This document shows, piece by piece, positions 55,165-64,000 of a stretch of 64,000 nucleotides of DNA (the stretch's first letter is position 1; each line of letters begins with the position of its first letter). The notes beneath the pieces were generated by a model that was not told the origin of the DNA, searched no databases, and saw only the letters and a program-made list of their open reading frames with translations. A program made the translations under genes and the position numbers. Source of the stretch: an uncultured Thiotrichales bacterium (GTDB lineage: Bacteria > Pseudomonadota > Gammaproteobacteria > Francisellales > CACEW01); NCBI GenBank assembly GCA_903870015.1, contig CAIQBE010000003.1:1-64000 (forward strand), in the 5' to 3' direction.

Positions 55165-56562
55165 GTTTTCTAAATAAGCTTTTAGATTTTTTAGGCATTC
55201 CTGTTGTACTGAGCAAAAGGTCTCATTTTGCATCAGGATGTCGATTTCTTTAAGCGCTGGTATGCGTAATAATTTAGGCTTGGCTTTGTAGTCGGTGATC
55301 ACAGGATGTTCCTGCTCATACACTTGTGCCAAATAATCTTCAAATTTCAATTGATCTTTTTGGCTTAAGCTTTCAAAATAAAACCGGCCTAGATAGCGAT
55401 GGGCTATGGTTTTTAGGTCATCGCTTAAAAACTTATCTTTCAAATCACTTTTTTCTTGTGGCTTACTGCTATGAATTTTTCTGCATAACTGTTCGTCTTG
55501 TGCACTCATAAATCCTAGTTGATATAATGCGGCATCTACGTCAGTATTGGGTTGATTTGGGTGCTTGTATTCTAGGGCATGCTCTTGAATGATTTTGAAA
55601 AGATTAGGATGGGCTTCAAAAAACCTCAGGTTATTTTGATAGATCTCGGCGCACTCATTGCTGTATTGAATAAAGCGGGGTTTTAATGGCAGGATAAACG
55701 GCGCTTCGCCCCATTTCTTATTGATAATCCAGACGCGCTCGATAATATCTTGTTCAGTGCTTGTCGTTAAATCTTGATCTAGCCGTAGCCAGCACATTTG
55801 ATTTTTATAATGGCGATGCTGTCCGAGTGTAATGACTGGCGCTTGGAACTTTGCAGTTACGCCCATTTTTGGATCAATCATCAAGCCTGATTTTAAATTT
55901 TGCCCTGCTATTTTGATATCAGCTAAACTCTGATGCCGTTCTTGCTCGATGGCTTTATTAAAAAAGCCCAAAAGATACTCCCAGACCTCCTCATCCATTT
56001 TCAACAACTCTGCCAAGGCTAGCGTTGCCCTGACATCGACCATCGCATGATGCGCCTGCCCCTCGGCGAGTTGATTTAAGCGACTTAAGTGCTCTAGCTT
56101 TAAAGAGATTTTGCCATTGAGTTCTGGCCAATTGAGACAATCTGGGCGATAGAGAAAATAAAACACGAGCATCGGATAAATATCCATACGCCCGCAATTA
56201 TCTTTGAATTGATGGGTATAGGGCGTTAATAAATGCCGGTGAAAGTTAAAGCGTAAAAATTCATCATCAAACGTTAAGGTATTGTAACCCAAGCTAATCG
56301 TTCCAGGCTTATTTAAAATAGCGTGAATTTTTTCTATGGCATCAGCCTCACTAATACCAGTTGCTAATTCTGCTAATGATAGTTGATGGGTTACCATTGC
56401 CATGGGGCTAGGAATAATATCTTTGGTGGGCCTAACTTCAATTTCAATTTCTTCGATAGGGTTTAAATCCATATCGGTGCGAATGGCCGCAAATTGATAG
56501 ACCTGATCAAAGCAAGGATTTAAGCCTGAGGTTTCTAAGTCATAGAATAAATAGGTATTCAT
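55150..56562 (-). CDS. sbcB: Exodeoxyribonuclease I
   Basis: 3'-5' single-strand DNA exonuclease of the DEDDh class, used in recombination and mismatch repair. The 470-residue protein starts with YLFYDLETSGLNP (acidic motif I), has GYNTLTFDDEFLRFNFHRHL (motif II) and HHAMVDVRATLALAELL (motif III), then the SH3-like and C-terminal helical domains of ExoI. It overlaps the start of the upstream asd gene by four bases, which puts it in that operon. Confidence 0.95.
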   Translation of the reverse strand: MNTYLFYDLETSGLNPCFDQVYQFAAIRTDMDLNPIEEIEIEVRPTKDIIPSPMAMVTHQLSLAELATGISEADAIEKIHAILNKPGTISLGYNTLTFDDEFLRFNFHRHLLTPYTHQFKDNCGRMDIYPMLVFYFLYRPDCLNWPELNGKISLKLEHLSRLNQLAEGQAHHAMVDVRATLALAELLKMDEEVWEYLLGFFNKAIEQERHQSLADIKIAGQNLKSGLMIDPKMGVTAKFQAPVITLGQHRHYKNQMCWLRLDQDLTTSTEQDIIERVWIINKKWGEAPFILPLKPRFIQYSNECAEIYQNNLRFFEAHPNLFKIIQEHALEYKHPNQPNTDVDAALYQLGFMSAQDEQLCRKIHSSKPQEKSDLKDKFLSDDLKTIAHRYLGRFYFESLSQKDQLKFEDYLAQVYEQEHPVITDYKAKPKLLRIPALKEIDILMQNETFCSVQQECLKNLKAYLENLHTL

Positions 56563-57668
56563 GTCTTATCCATCTGTGTGAGCAAGATTCTTAAAAAGCG
56601 CCGTAAGGGTTCAGCCGCGCCCCAGAGCAATTGATCACCTACTGTGAATGCACTCCAGGTCTCACCAGGTAAATTAAGTTTACGTAAGCGCCCTATCGCG
56701 ACATTTAATGAACCGGCAATCGCTGCGGGGGTGAGATCATGCAGGCTGGCCTCTTTGTTATTGGAAATCACTTTGACCCAGGGATTGGCATCGCCTAATA
56801 TTTTTGTGATTTCATCGACGGTCATGCTGCGCTTTAATTTCATGGTAACGCCTTGGCTATGACAACGTAAAGCGCCAACACGCACACATAGACTATCCAT
56901 CATAATGTTATTTTTTTGCAAAATTTTATGCGCCTCTGGTTGCATCTTTGCCTCTTCTCGGCTCATGCCGTTACCTAAGTCGCTATCGATCCATGGGAGA
57001 ATATTGCCCGCCAAAGGTTTTAATGTTGCGTGGGTTAGTAAACTCCCCGAGTTTTGAATTTGGGTGGCTTGGCGTTCTATGCTCAAGATACTTGTGCCTG
57101 GGCTGTTTAAATCAAGAGGTGCTGTCATCTCATGCATTTGTGATAATAGTTCTTTCATGGCTTCAGCGCCAGCGCCTGATGCCGCTTGATAGGTCATGAC
57201 TGACAGCCATTCAATAGCATCTGCTTTTAACAAGCCATCTAAAGCAAACAATAATAGGCTCACTGTACAATTACTGCCAACAAATGTTTTGATGCCTTGC
57301 TTAATACCTGCCTCTAATGCCTTACCATTTAACGGATCAAAGATAATCATGGCATCATCTTTCATGCGTAGCGTTGAGGCAGCATCAATAAAATATCCCC
57401 GCCATATTTTGCGTAATTCTGGGTAAATTTTTTCAGTAAAACTTCCACCTTGGCAACTTAGAATAATTGGATACTGCTTTAAGAGCTCAATATTATTAGC
57501 ATCTTCATAAATATGTTGTTCAAAATTTTTAAGCTCTGTGGCTTTGCCTACTTGTGAAGTTGAAAAAAAATGTGGCTCAAAATATTGGAAATCCTGTTCC
57601 TCCAGCATGCGCTGCATGAGCACAGACCCTACCAATCCACGCATGCCAATCAGTGCTATTTTAATCAT
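56559..57668 (-). CDS. asd: Aspartate-semialdehyde dehydrogenase
   Basis: Makes aspartate semialdehyde, the branch point to lysine/diaminopimelate, threonine and methionine. The 369-residue protein has the NADP-binding start GMRGLVGSVLMQRM, the catalytic Cys in VGSNCTVSLLLFALDGL and a C-terminal His region (RVGALRCHSQG). It is of the Gram-negative (E. coli) type by length and these segments. It lies between prmB and sbcB in a minus-strand operon; diaminopimelate supply fits the murein genes nearby. Confidence 0.96.
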   Translation of the reverse strand: MIKIALIGMRGLVGSVLMQRMLEEQDFQYFEPHFFSTSQVGKATELKNFEQHIYEDANNIELLKQYPIILSCQGGSFTEKIYPELRKIWRGYFIDAASTLRMKDDAMIIFDPLNGKALEAGIKQGIKTFVGSNCTVSLLLFALDGLLKADAIEWLSVMTYQAASGAGAEAMKELLSQMHEMTAPLDLNSPGTSILSIERQATQIQNSGSLLTHATLKPLAGNILPWIDSDLGNGMSREEAKMQPEAHKILQKNNIMMDSLCVRVGALRCHSQGVTMKLKRSMTVDEITKILGDANPWVKVISNNKEASLHDLTPAAIAGSLNVAIGRLRKLNLPGETWSAFTVGDQLLWGAAEPLRRFLRILLTQMDKT

Positions 57669-57673
57669 TAAAA

Positions 57674-58564
57674 CTATCCTTCTATTAAAGCTAAATCTTG
57701 TTGTTGCAATACAAATACGCCATCACCGCCATGCTCAAAGTCAATCCAGGTAAACGGTAAATCGGGATAAGCTTCTTCAAGTGCATCTGCGCTATTGCCC
57801 ACCTCTAAAAATAATAAGCCACCGGGAAGCAAATGTTTATTGGCTTCACTTAAAATGCGCCGTACGATATCTAAACCATCCACGCCTGCCTCAAGCCCTA
57901 GCACGGGTTCATGCCCATATTCTGCGGGCATCTCTTTGAGATCTTTCGCATCTACATATGGGGGATTGCTAATAATGACCTGATATTGCTTATGGGGCAG
58001 AGCTTCAAATAAATCCGATTTAAATAAATTGACCCGATCTTCTAGCTTGTAAGCGCTAACATTGATTTGAGCGACATCCAGGGCAAGCTCAGAAATATCT
58101 ACCGCATCGACCGTAGCATTTGGAAAATATTGCGCGCATAAAATCGCAAGGCAACCACTGCCGGTGCACATGTCTAAAATATTCATGTACTCTTCATCTT
58201 CTGGTAACCAGGGCGCGAAGTGATTTTCGATCAGCTCTGTAATTGGGGATCTTGGAATCAAAACATTTTCATTGACATAAAATTTCAAGCCACCTAAATA
58301 GGCTTCATTTAATAAATAGGCGACTGGGATTTTTTCTTCTATACGCCGCTTAATCAATTTTGTTAAGCCTGCTTGCTCTTCTTGCGTGAGCTCAGCATTT
58401 AAAAAAGTTTCGCGCTCAGTGAGCGGCAGTTTTAAAAAGCCTAGCACTAACCACCAGGCCTCATCTTCAGCATTGGTTGTCCCATGCCCATAATAAATCG
58501 GCGCAGATTTAAATTGCGTGATGGCATAACGCACGAAATCTCTTACGGTTTTAAGTTCGCTCAT
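57674..58564 (-). CDS. prmB: Ribosomal protein L3 N5-glutamine methyltransferase
   Basis: Methylates a glutamine of ribosomal protein L3. The 296-residue protein has a helical N-terminal domain (about 1-95), SAM motif ILDMCTGSGCLAILCAQYFP and the NPPY motif in VIISNPPYVDAKDLKEMPAEY, which binds the glutamine. The MPAEYGHEPVLGLEAG end of this stretch favours PrmB over PrmC. It overlaps ribF by four bases and is followed by asd after five. Confidence 0.93.
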   Translation of the reverse strand: MSELKTVRDFVRYAITQFKSAPIYYGHGTTNAEDEAWWLVLGFLKLPLTERETFLNAELTQEEQAGLTKLIKRRIEEKIPVAYLLNEAYLGGLKFYVNENVLIPRSPITELIENHFAPWLPEDEEYMNILDMCTGSGCLAILCAQYFPNATVDAVDISELALDVAQINVSAYKLEDRVNLFKSDLFEALPHKQYQVIISNPPYVDAKDLKEMPAEYGHEPVLGLEAGVDGLDIVRRILSEANKHLLPGGLLFLEVGNSADALEEAYPDLPFTWIDFEHGGDGVFVLQQQDLALIEG

Positions 58565-59487
58565 GTTTGATCTACCTTAGATTTTATTTTAGAAAATCGA
58601 TTTAATAATTTCTGCGCGAGCTTTGCATCTTCGCTGATTTGGGTTTTTAGGGCTTCTAGGTTTTCAAACATTTGCTCTTCGCGGATTTTGGTCACAAAAA
58701 TTACCTCTGCAATGGCGCCGTAGCATTCTTGATTGTAATCAAAAATATAAACCTCGAGTAATGGATGCGGAATCGGATTGAGTGCTGGACGCCGACCGAT
58801 GTTGGCTACGCCTTCATAAACCTTATCATGTAGTTTAACTCGCACGGCGTAGATGCCGTGTAAAGCGATATTAGCCTTGAGCGTAATATTAATCGTTGGA
58901 TAACCAAGTAAACGTCCGTGCTTATTACCATGAACCACATGCCCTGAAATAATATAAGGATGCTGCATGAGTTGCTCGGCTAGATTAAAATCATTCATAA
59001 GCAAGGCTTCGCGCACCCAGGTGCTGCTAATTTTCTCACCTTGATAGCGCGTCGTTGGTGGTTCAATGATCTCAAAGCCAGTATCTTTGAGTGTTTTAAT
59101 ATCCCCGCTACGGTTTTTGCCAAAGCGAAAATCTTCGCCCAATACTAAAGCTTTAGCATTGAGCTGCTTTTGTAAAATAGTTTTTATAAATTCTGTAGGC
59201 GATAAATTCGCTAGTTTTTGAGAAAAACGTAGACAGATGACTTCGTCGATGCCAAAGCTTTTAATAAGTTTTACTTTGTCACGTAAATTTTGTAGGCGTC
59301 TGGGGGCTACGGTTTTTAAAAAAAACTCTTTAGGATGCGGCTCAAATAATACTACGACACTGCGTAAATTATTTTTTTTAGCGGTACTGACTAATGCATT
59401 GAGAATGGCCTGATGCCCCAAGTGTACGCCATCAAAATTACCAATGGCAACAGCTGCAGGTGGCCCTTTTTTAGTTCGCAGACACAT
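58561..59487 (-). CDS. ribF: Bifunctional riboflavin kinase/FMN adenylyltransferase
   Basis: Makes FMN and then FAD from riboflavin. The N-terminal adenylyltransferase domain has AVAIGNFDGVHLGHQAIL, and the C-terminal kinase domain (about 185-300) has GHVVHGNKHGRLLGYPTINI. The frame extends upstream into murJ to 59553, but the family start fits the ATG at 59487, with GAG seven to nine bases before it (308 residues). It overlaps the murJ end by 17 bases. This murJ-ribF order is common in gammaproteobacteria, often followed by ileS-lspA, which are absent here. Confidence 0.95.
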   Translation of the reverse strand: MCLRTKKGPPAAVAIGNFDGVHLGHQAILNALVSTAKKNNLRSVVVLFEPHPKEFFLKTVAPRRLQNLRDKVKLIKSFGIDEVICLRFSQKLANLSPTEFIKTILQKQLNAKALVLGEDFRFGKNRSGDIKTLKDTGFEIIEPPTTRYQGEKISSTWVREALLMNDFNLAEQLMQHPYIISGHVVHGNKHGRLLGYPTINITLKANIALHGIYAVRVKLHDKVYEGVANIGRRPALNPIPHPLLEVYIFDYNQECYGAIAEVIFVTKIREEQMFENLEALKTQISEDAKLAQKLLNRFSKIKSKVDQT

Positions 59488-61030
59488 GTTGTTCTCGCAT
59501 AATAAAATCTTGTTTACGAATACCACATAGTAATAACACCGCAAAATAAACACAAATGCCGCCGCCGATTAGATAAAACAAATGCAAAGCGCGATCCCAA
59601 GCATGCCAAGTAATCCAATGGGCTAGATTGCCTTGTAAGGTAAAAATAACTCCGGCCATTGCCGCATTGGCTGCGGCACAAGCGAGCAATAGCTTGGGCC
59701 AGCCGCGACTAAATTCTAGCATTTTTTGTTTTCTTAAAATTGCTAAGAGCGTTAAGGTATTGACCATGGCGGCAATCGATGTCGCTAATTCCAGCCCCAC
59801 GTGTTGTAAGGGAAAAATTAAAATGGTATTAAGCACAATATTGGTTATCACCGACAGAATACCTACTTTCATGGGGGTCTTCATATCCTGGCGCGAATAA
59901 AATGCAGAAACTGCAATCTTTACCATGATGAAGAAAAATAAGCCTATGGAAAATGCCCAAAGCGTTTCTTTGGTCATGAGCATGTCTTGATAATTAAATT
60001 TACCGTACTCAAATAATGTGACTAAAATTGGTCCTGCTAATGTGGCTAAGCCTACGGCACAAGGCAGTGCGATTAAGAAAATAAGTTTTAACGACCAGTC
60101 GATTGAGCGTTTAAACTCCCCAATATCACGACTAGATACTTGCTTGGATAAATGAGGCATTACCACGGTCGCTAAGGCAACACCAAAAACACCCAAGGGA
60201 AATTGCATCAACCGATCGGCGTAATAGAGCCAAGAGACACTGCCTGTGGGTAAAAACGTCGCATACATGCTATCGACTAACATGCCAATTTGTGCAACCG
60301 AAACCCCAAATAAGGCCGGCGCCATCATTTTGACAATGCGCTTTACATGACTATCATGCCAAGCCCATCGGGGGCGAGCTAATAACTTTAAATTCCAAAT
60401 AAAAGGTAGCTGTACCAAAAGTTGCAATAAACCTGCTAACAGCACACCATAGGCAACGGCTTCAATTGGTGCGTTGGGAAAATACGGTGTTAAATATACC
60501 GCTGCCCAGCCCATGCAAATACTTAAAATTAACGGTGTAATGGCAGGGACAGAATAGCGATTAAACACATTTTGCACGCTACTGTACAAGCCCGTTAAAG
60601 CAATAAAAAAGATGTAAGGGAACATAATTTTTAGCAGATGATTGAGTAGGTCAAATTTTTCTGGCTGATGAAGATAAGAAGGTGCAAAAATAAAGGCCCA
60701 GCCTTCCGACCCCAATACACTCAACAAACTGACCACAATTAAAATTAATCCCAATGTCCCTGAAACTCGCCCGATAAGCTGACAGAGCTCTTCATGAGTT
60801 TTCTGCACTTTTACTTCAGTCAATACAGGAATAAATGCTTGTGAAAAAGCGCCTTCAGCAAATATTTTTCGTAAAAAATTAGGGATACGAAAAGCAATGA
60901 CGAAGGCATCCATTTGCCCGGTAGCGCCAAAGACAATCGCGAAAATATTTTCACGCATAAAGCCAGCAATGCGTGAAACTAAAGTGAGTATACCTACGAG
61001 AGAAGTTGATCTAAATAGATGTTTGCTCAT
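59471..61030 (-). CDS. murJ: Lipid II flippase MurJ
   Basis: Moves lipid II across the inner membrane for peptidoglycan synthesis. The 519-residue protein has about 14 membrane helices and the MVF-family start SLVGILTLVSRIAGFMRENI, the FRIPNFLRKIFAEGAFSQAFIP-type second segment and arginines in the central cavity region. Length matches E. coli MurJ (511). Overlaps ribF. Confidence 0.96.
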   Translation of the reverse strand: MSKHLFRSTSLVGILTLVSRIAGFMRENIFAIVFGATGQMDAFVIAFRIPNFLRKIFAEGAFSQAFIPVLTEVKVQKTHEELCQLIGRVSGTLGLILIVVSLLSVLGSEGWAFIFAPSYLHQPEKFDLLNHLLKIMFPYIFFIALTGLYSSVQNVFNRYSVPAITPLILSICMGWAAVYLTPYFPNAPIEAVAYGVLLAGLLQLLVQLPFIWNLKLLARPRWAWHDSHVKRIVKMMAPALFGVSVAQIGMLVDSMYATFLPTGSVSWLYYADRLMQFPLGVFGVALATVVMPHLSKQVSSRDIGEFKRSIDWSLKLIFLIALPCAVGLATLAGPILVTLFEYGKFNYQDMLMTKETLWAFSIGLFFFIMVKIAVSAFYSRQDMKTPMKVGILSVITNIVLNTILIFPLQHVGLELATSIAAMVNTLTLLAILRKQKMLEFSRGWPKLLLACAAANAAMAGVIFTLQGNLAHWITWHAWDRALHLFYLIGGGICVYFAVLLLCGIRKQDFIMREQHVSAN

Positions 61031-61057
61031 GTTACAGCTCTCGTTGTTTGCGCTTTT

Positions 61058-62959
61058 TTAATTACTTTGTCCGCCGAAAATAGAATTAAGGGCTTTCGCT
61101 GCAGTATTGCCAAGATCTGATGCGCCCTGCCCGCCATTTTGCACTTGTTGCAAAGTTTGTTGCACTGTTGTTTTTACCGTATTTTGAACTGCCTGTTGTA
61201 GTTGTATCATCAAAAATTTTAATATTTGCGCTTGGAGTGATATCCAATTTAGACCTTGGGTTATATGATCAAAGCTGCCGCCAATGTGGTAAGGAATGAC
61301 TAAGCCTTTCAAGAAGCTGTTGTTACTGCTAACTACTTTAGCATCAAGATCGTAGTCGATGGCTTGCGCAACCAAATTGACATTGCCTGAGCCACTGACC
61401 CTGACTATGGGCCCATTTAATGTCATGACGGGGGTAGTGATATTGCCTTGATTAATATTAATTTTTGCATTCAATGTGCCAAAGTTAGTGCTTTGCCCAT
61501 TATTTGCATTGATACCCTGAGTGCTCATAGTTTGCTGTACTTGCTGTTGCACTTGAGAGGATACAGTCGCTAACTGAGCGGTATTTTGGATATTATTAAT
61601 GATGCTAGTTAGTTTATTAATCAGTGCCTCCACATCAAAGCCTTTTAATGTAATATTTTCTACATTTAGGCCGATGCTTCCATTAAGCGTGCGAGGGTAA
61701 ACCGCATTATTGGATTTTGCCAAACTAATGCTGCCGCTGCTCGTAATGTTTTGCATGGGTAGACGCGCACCTTTTAAATTCACGATATCTGCAAGATCAA
61801 TTTGATCAACTTTAATGTTTTCAGAGAGTCGCAAGGGTGAGAATGAAGCAATCTTAATATCGCCGTTCAGCTCACTTTTGGCTAAGTTTAAAATAACATT
61901 GCTTAGATTTAGCGAGCTCGTCGATCCTGAAAACTGAGCCTGTAGACTTACTTGATCTAGCATGTTTTTGTTAGCCACTGGGATTGGACTCATGCCTATG
62001 GAGCTTAAAAGGTCTTTTAGTGAAAACTCTTTTGTGTTTAAGCTACCTGAAAATTGCGGATTGCTAAAATTAGCCACTGTAAAATTAGTTATTTGGCCTG
62101 TTAAAATTTGGTTGATAGCAATGTCTAGGCTTGGGGCGCTAATAGTTTGTGCATTTAGATCTGCGTTAATATCCCCAGAAATATTATTTGTTATTTTTAA
62201 GCTGCCAGTGTTGGTTGGATAAACTAGTGAGGTTTCCAGTGCTAAATTTGTCAGTGCTAGTTTTTTCGTACTAGCATCAAAATTGACTTGGCTATCGACT
62301 TTAAAGCTGCCGGTCATATTTTGATTAACATTGTAGTTGGCCGAAAAACTAAGCGGGAAGGTTTGACCTAATCCGACATTATTAGCATTGAGATCAATGC
62401 CATCTAGGGCATAATGACTTTTAGCCTGATAATTATCAAAGCTAATACCTCCATCGGTAATCGCTATCGATTGAATGCTTAAGCCATAGCTCTTTTTGGA
62501 GCTATTGGCGGCTGCAGCAACACCGGCAGCATCTTTTACTTTTTCATCATTCATTGCTGGAAATGTCCAGTTATTTTGATTTTTTTCCTGGATTAAAAAG
62601 ACTCTTAGGCCATTAAGATTGAGCGTATTAAATTCAACATTGCCATGGACCAAGCCCCAAAAGCTTACCGCTAGATCAGCAGAATCAATTTGCGCAAAAG
62701 TATTTTGACTAAACCCATCAGGATTGCTTAAAGACGCATTGCCTAAATGAATGCCTACTTCAGGGTAAAAGGTCCAGCTTAATTCGCCGGGTAAGTTTAA
62801 TTGGCGCCCGGTTGCATTATTAACGGCAGCAATAATTTGAGGCTTGAAGTCATTAGGATTAACCAGCTTGACCAATGCAAATGCTGCAAGGCCTAGTAAA
62901 ATCACTAAAGCTAAAATTAGCCATAATAAAATTTTTAAAGTTTTCTTCATCAACGCCAT
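61058..62959 (-). CDS. AsmA-family protein
   Basis: A 633-residue envelope protein with one N-terminal membrane helix (about 5-30). An AsmA start follows (NPNDFKPQIIAAVNNATGRQ, then a LSWTFYPEVGIHLGNASLSN region). A long beta-rich body contains a Gln-rich helical stretch (SSQVQQQVQQTMS). AsmA-like proteins are linked to outer membrane phospholipid transport or lipopolysaccharide levels. The C-terminal tail is Gln/Gly-rich. AGGAG lies nine bases before the ATG. It is three bases from tatD and 27 bases before murJ, so they may be co-transcribed. Confidence 0.88.
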   Translation of the reverse strand: MALMKKTLKILLWLILALVILLGLAAFALVKLVNPNDFKPQIIAAVNNATGRQLNLPGELSWTFYPEVGIHLGNASLSNPDGFSQNTFAQIDSADLAVSFWGLVHGNVEFNTLNLNGLRVFLIQEKNQNNWTFPAMNDEKVKDAAGVAAAANSSKKSYGLSIQSIAITDGGISFDNYQAKSHYALDGIDLNANNVGLGQTFPLSFSANYNVNQNMTGSFKVDSQVNFDASTKKLALTNLALETSLVYPTNTGSLKITNNISGDINADLNAQTISAPSLDIAINQILTGQITNFTVANFSNPQFSGSLNTKEFSLKDLLSSIGMSPIPVANKNMLDQVSLQAQFSGSTSSLNLSNVILNLAKSELNGDIKIASFSPLRLSENIKVDQIDLADIVNLKGARLPMQNITSSGSISLAKSNNAVYPRTLNGSIGLNVENITLKGFDVEALINKLTSIINNIQNTAQLATVSSQVQQQVQQTMSTQGINANNGQSTNFGTLNAKININQGNITTPVMTLNGPIVRVSGSGNVNLVAQAIDYDLDAKVVSSNNSFLKGLVIPYHIGGSFDHITQGLNWISLQAQILKFLMIQLQQAVQNTVKTTVQQTLQQVQNGGQGASDLGNTAAKALNSIFGGQSN

Positions 62960-62961
62960 GC

Positions 62962-63744
62962 TTAAGCACTCCTGTTTAAATTAAATAAGTTCATAAAATT
63001 ATTTGTCGTGACCTCTGCTACTTCTTCGTAACTAATGCCTTTGAGACTCGCTATACACTCAGCCACAAAGCGGGTATATCCTGGGAAATTCGCTTTGCCC
63101 CGATGCGGCACTGGCGTTAGGTAAGGCGCATCAGTTTCAACTAATATCCGCTCTAAAGGAATTTTTTTTACGGTAGCCCGGAGGTCTTCGGCATTTTTAA
63201 AAGTGATAATACCAGAAAATGAAATATAAAGCCCTAGATCGAGACCTGCTTTTGCCATTTCGTATTCTTCAGTAAAGCAATGAAATACTCCTGAATCTAC
63301 TTGGTGCTCTCTTAGAATACTGAGCGTATCTTCTTGCGCTTTGCGCGTGTGGATGATCAAAGGTTTTTTTAAAGTTTGCGCCGCGGTGATATGCATATTA
63401 AAACGTTCATGCTGAAGCTCTTTGGGCGTATGCTCGTAATGATAATCCAAGCCGGTTTCACCAATTGCGACTACTTTTGGGGCTTGTGCTAATTCAATCA
63501 AGCGCTCAACCGTTGCCTCTTCTCCTTCATTTTCTGAGGGATGTAAACCGATGCTGGCATATACATTAGGGAATTGCTGGGCAATATCGGTCACGGCTTT
63601 AGCATTTTCAAGATCTATCCCTATGCATAGTATCGTTTTAACATCAAGCTTTTGGGCCTCGCTAATTAAATTAGCTAATGAACCGCCAAAGGCATCAAGG
63701 TCTAAGCGATCGAGGTGGCAATGTGAATCAACTAAGTAAGTCAT
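62962..63744 (-). CDS. TatD-family metal-dependent hydrolase
   Basis: A 260-residue TIM-barrel hydrolase/DNase with metal ligands in VDSHCHLDRLD near the start, GETGLDYHYEH, PLIIHTRKAQED, GVFHCFT and LVETDAPYLTP. The pattern matches YcfH/TatD of E. coli; the physiological substrate is unsettled (3'-5' DNase activity reported for TatD). YcfH fits better than TatD by length, but the paralogue cannot be decided here. Confidence 0.92.
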   Translation of the reverse strand: MTYLVDSHCHLDRLDLDAFGGSLANLISEAQKLDVKTILCIGIDLENAKAVTDIAQQFPNVYASIGLHPSENEGEEATVERLIELAQAPKVVAIGETGLDYHYEHTPKELQHERFNMHITAAQTLKKPLIIHTRKAQEDTLSILREHQVDSGVFHCFTEEYEMAKAGLDLGLYISFSGIITFKNAEDLRATVKKIPLERILVETDAPYLTPVPHRGKANFPGYTRFVAECIASLKGISYEEVAEVTTNNFMNLFNLNRSA

Positions 63745-63751
63745 ATTTTTC

Positions 63752-64000
63752 CTAGCTTAAACGAACAGGGACTGATAGCACATAGCCCTTGTTGCGGATG
63801 GCTTTAATTAAATTATTGTTACTTTTATCTTTTAATTTATTGCGTAAACGTGAAATTTGCACATCAATGGCCCGACTTTCTGGGTCATCAATTTCCAAAT
63901 GTAGCACCATACCGATGCGATCACGATTTAAAATTTCTTGCTCATGCTTAATAAAAAGCTCTAAAAGCAGGCACTCGTTTTTAGTTAAAAAAACTATTTT
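63752..64000 (-). CDS. OmpR-family response regulator, C-terminal part (runs off the window)
   Basis: The minus strand is open from the window edge to a TAG at 63752-63754: 82 residues plus stop. They read as the OmpR/PhoB winged-helix DNA-binding domain: LTKNECLLLELFIKHEQEIL, RAIDVQISRLRNKLKDKS (recognition helix region) and AIRNKGYVLSVPVRLS at the end. The receiver domain with the phospho-accepting Asp lies beyond the window. Which two-component system it belongs to is unknown. The stop is seven bases from the tatD start. Confidence 0.85.
   Translation of the reverse strand, partial: KIVFLTKNECLLLELFIKHEQEILNRDRIGMVLHLEIDDPESRAIDVQISRLRNKLKDKSNNNLIKAIRNKGYVLSVPVRLS

Noticed and set aside
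1-64000. CRISPR array, prophage, insertion-sequence transposase or secretion-system genes
   Set aside because: No regularly spaced direct repeats, integrase, transposase, phage structural or Dot/Icm-type genes are found on either strand.

Overview
The window is a gene-dense stretch of a gammaproteobacterial chromosome, with no gene-free gap above about 300 bases and no rRNA or tRNA gene that I can see. Housekeeping genes are clearly gammaproteobacterial: an intact cyoABCDE bo3 quinol oxidase operon, hslVU, mltD facing a yafS-like/rnhA/dnaQ cluster, lepB-rnc, YajR- and Kch-like proteins. Scattered singly between them are genes with eukaryotic-type architecture: an ankyrin protein, two Armadillo/HEAT-type repeat proteins, a tandem SH2 protein, a probable SET-domain protein and a very long Ser/Thr/Pro-rich membrane protein. 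That mixture points to a host-associated member of the Legionellales/Coxiella-like radiation living in protists or animal cells. The exact genus cannot be read from this sequence. The fused one-chain GcvP differs from the split GcvPA/GcvPB I recall for Legionella and Coxiella.

Layout. 0-11 kb: an orphan gene, the lepB-rnc-rluD operon, an ankyrin gene, ttcA, an OmpA-like porin with its own promoter and terminator, acs, and the 798-residue membrane protein, almost all on the minus strand. 11-16.9 kb: gpmI-ctp-parE, a REPIN-like inverted repeat, and marC. 16.9-18.4 kb: a convergent spacer with a third REP copy and a tight cluster of DnaA-box-like 9-mers, then xseA. 18.4-26.4 kb: a Kch-like RCK potassium channel with a strong internal start, a small membrane protein, gcvT-gcvH-gcvP, the tandem SH2 gene and a LysE-family exporter. 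26.4-34.2 kb: a propeller-like lipoprotein, cyoABCDE, a YajR-like transporter and a small helical protein.

34.3-46.9 kb: recQ, the SET-like gene, fabG-aspS, a short truB, accBC, a 14-repeat Armadillo protein with a basic NLS-like tail, and yafS-like/rnhA/dnaQ. 47-55.2 kb: mltD, an orphan exported protein, hslVU behind a textbook sigma-32 promoter, a second Armadillo-like protein, a YhiN-type flavoprotein and ribA-ribH. 55.1-64 kb: sbcB, then a minus-strand run of prmB-asd, murJ-ribF, asmA-like and tatD, with the C-terminus of an OmpR-family regulator running off the end.

How it fits together. The core genes supply glycine catabolism, acetate activation, fatty-acid initiation, riboflavin/FAD synthesis, respiration and DNA metabolism. 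The dispersed eukaryote-like genes look like single-gene cargo added at the 3' ends of core operons, often within 1-15 bases of a neighbour's stop codon. The most notable are the tandem SH2 protein (24847-25635), a candidate reader of host phosphotyrosine, and the SET-like protein (36251-37630), a candidate lysine methyltransferase. No secretion-system gene lies in the window, so an effector role for any of them is inference.
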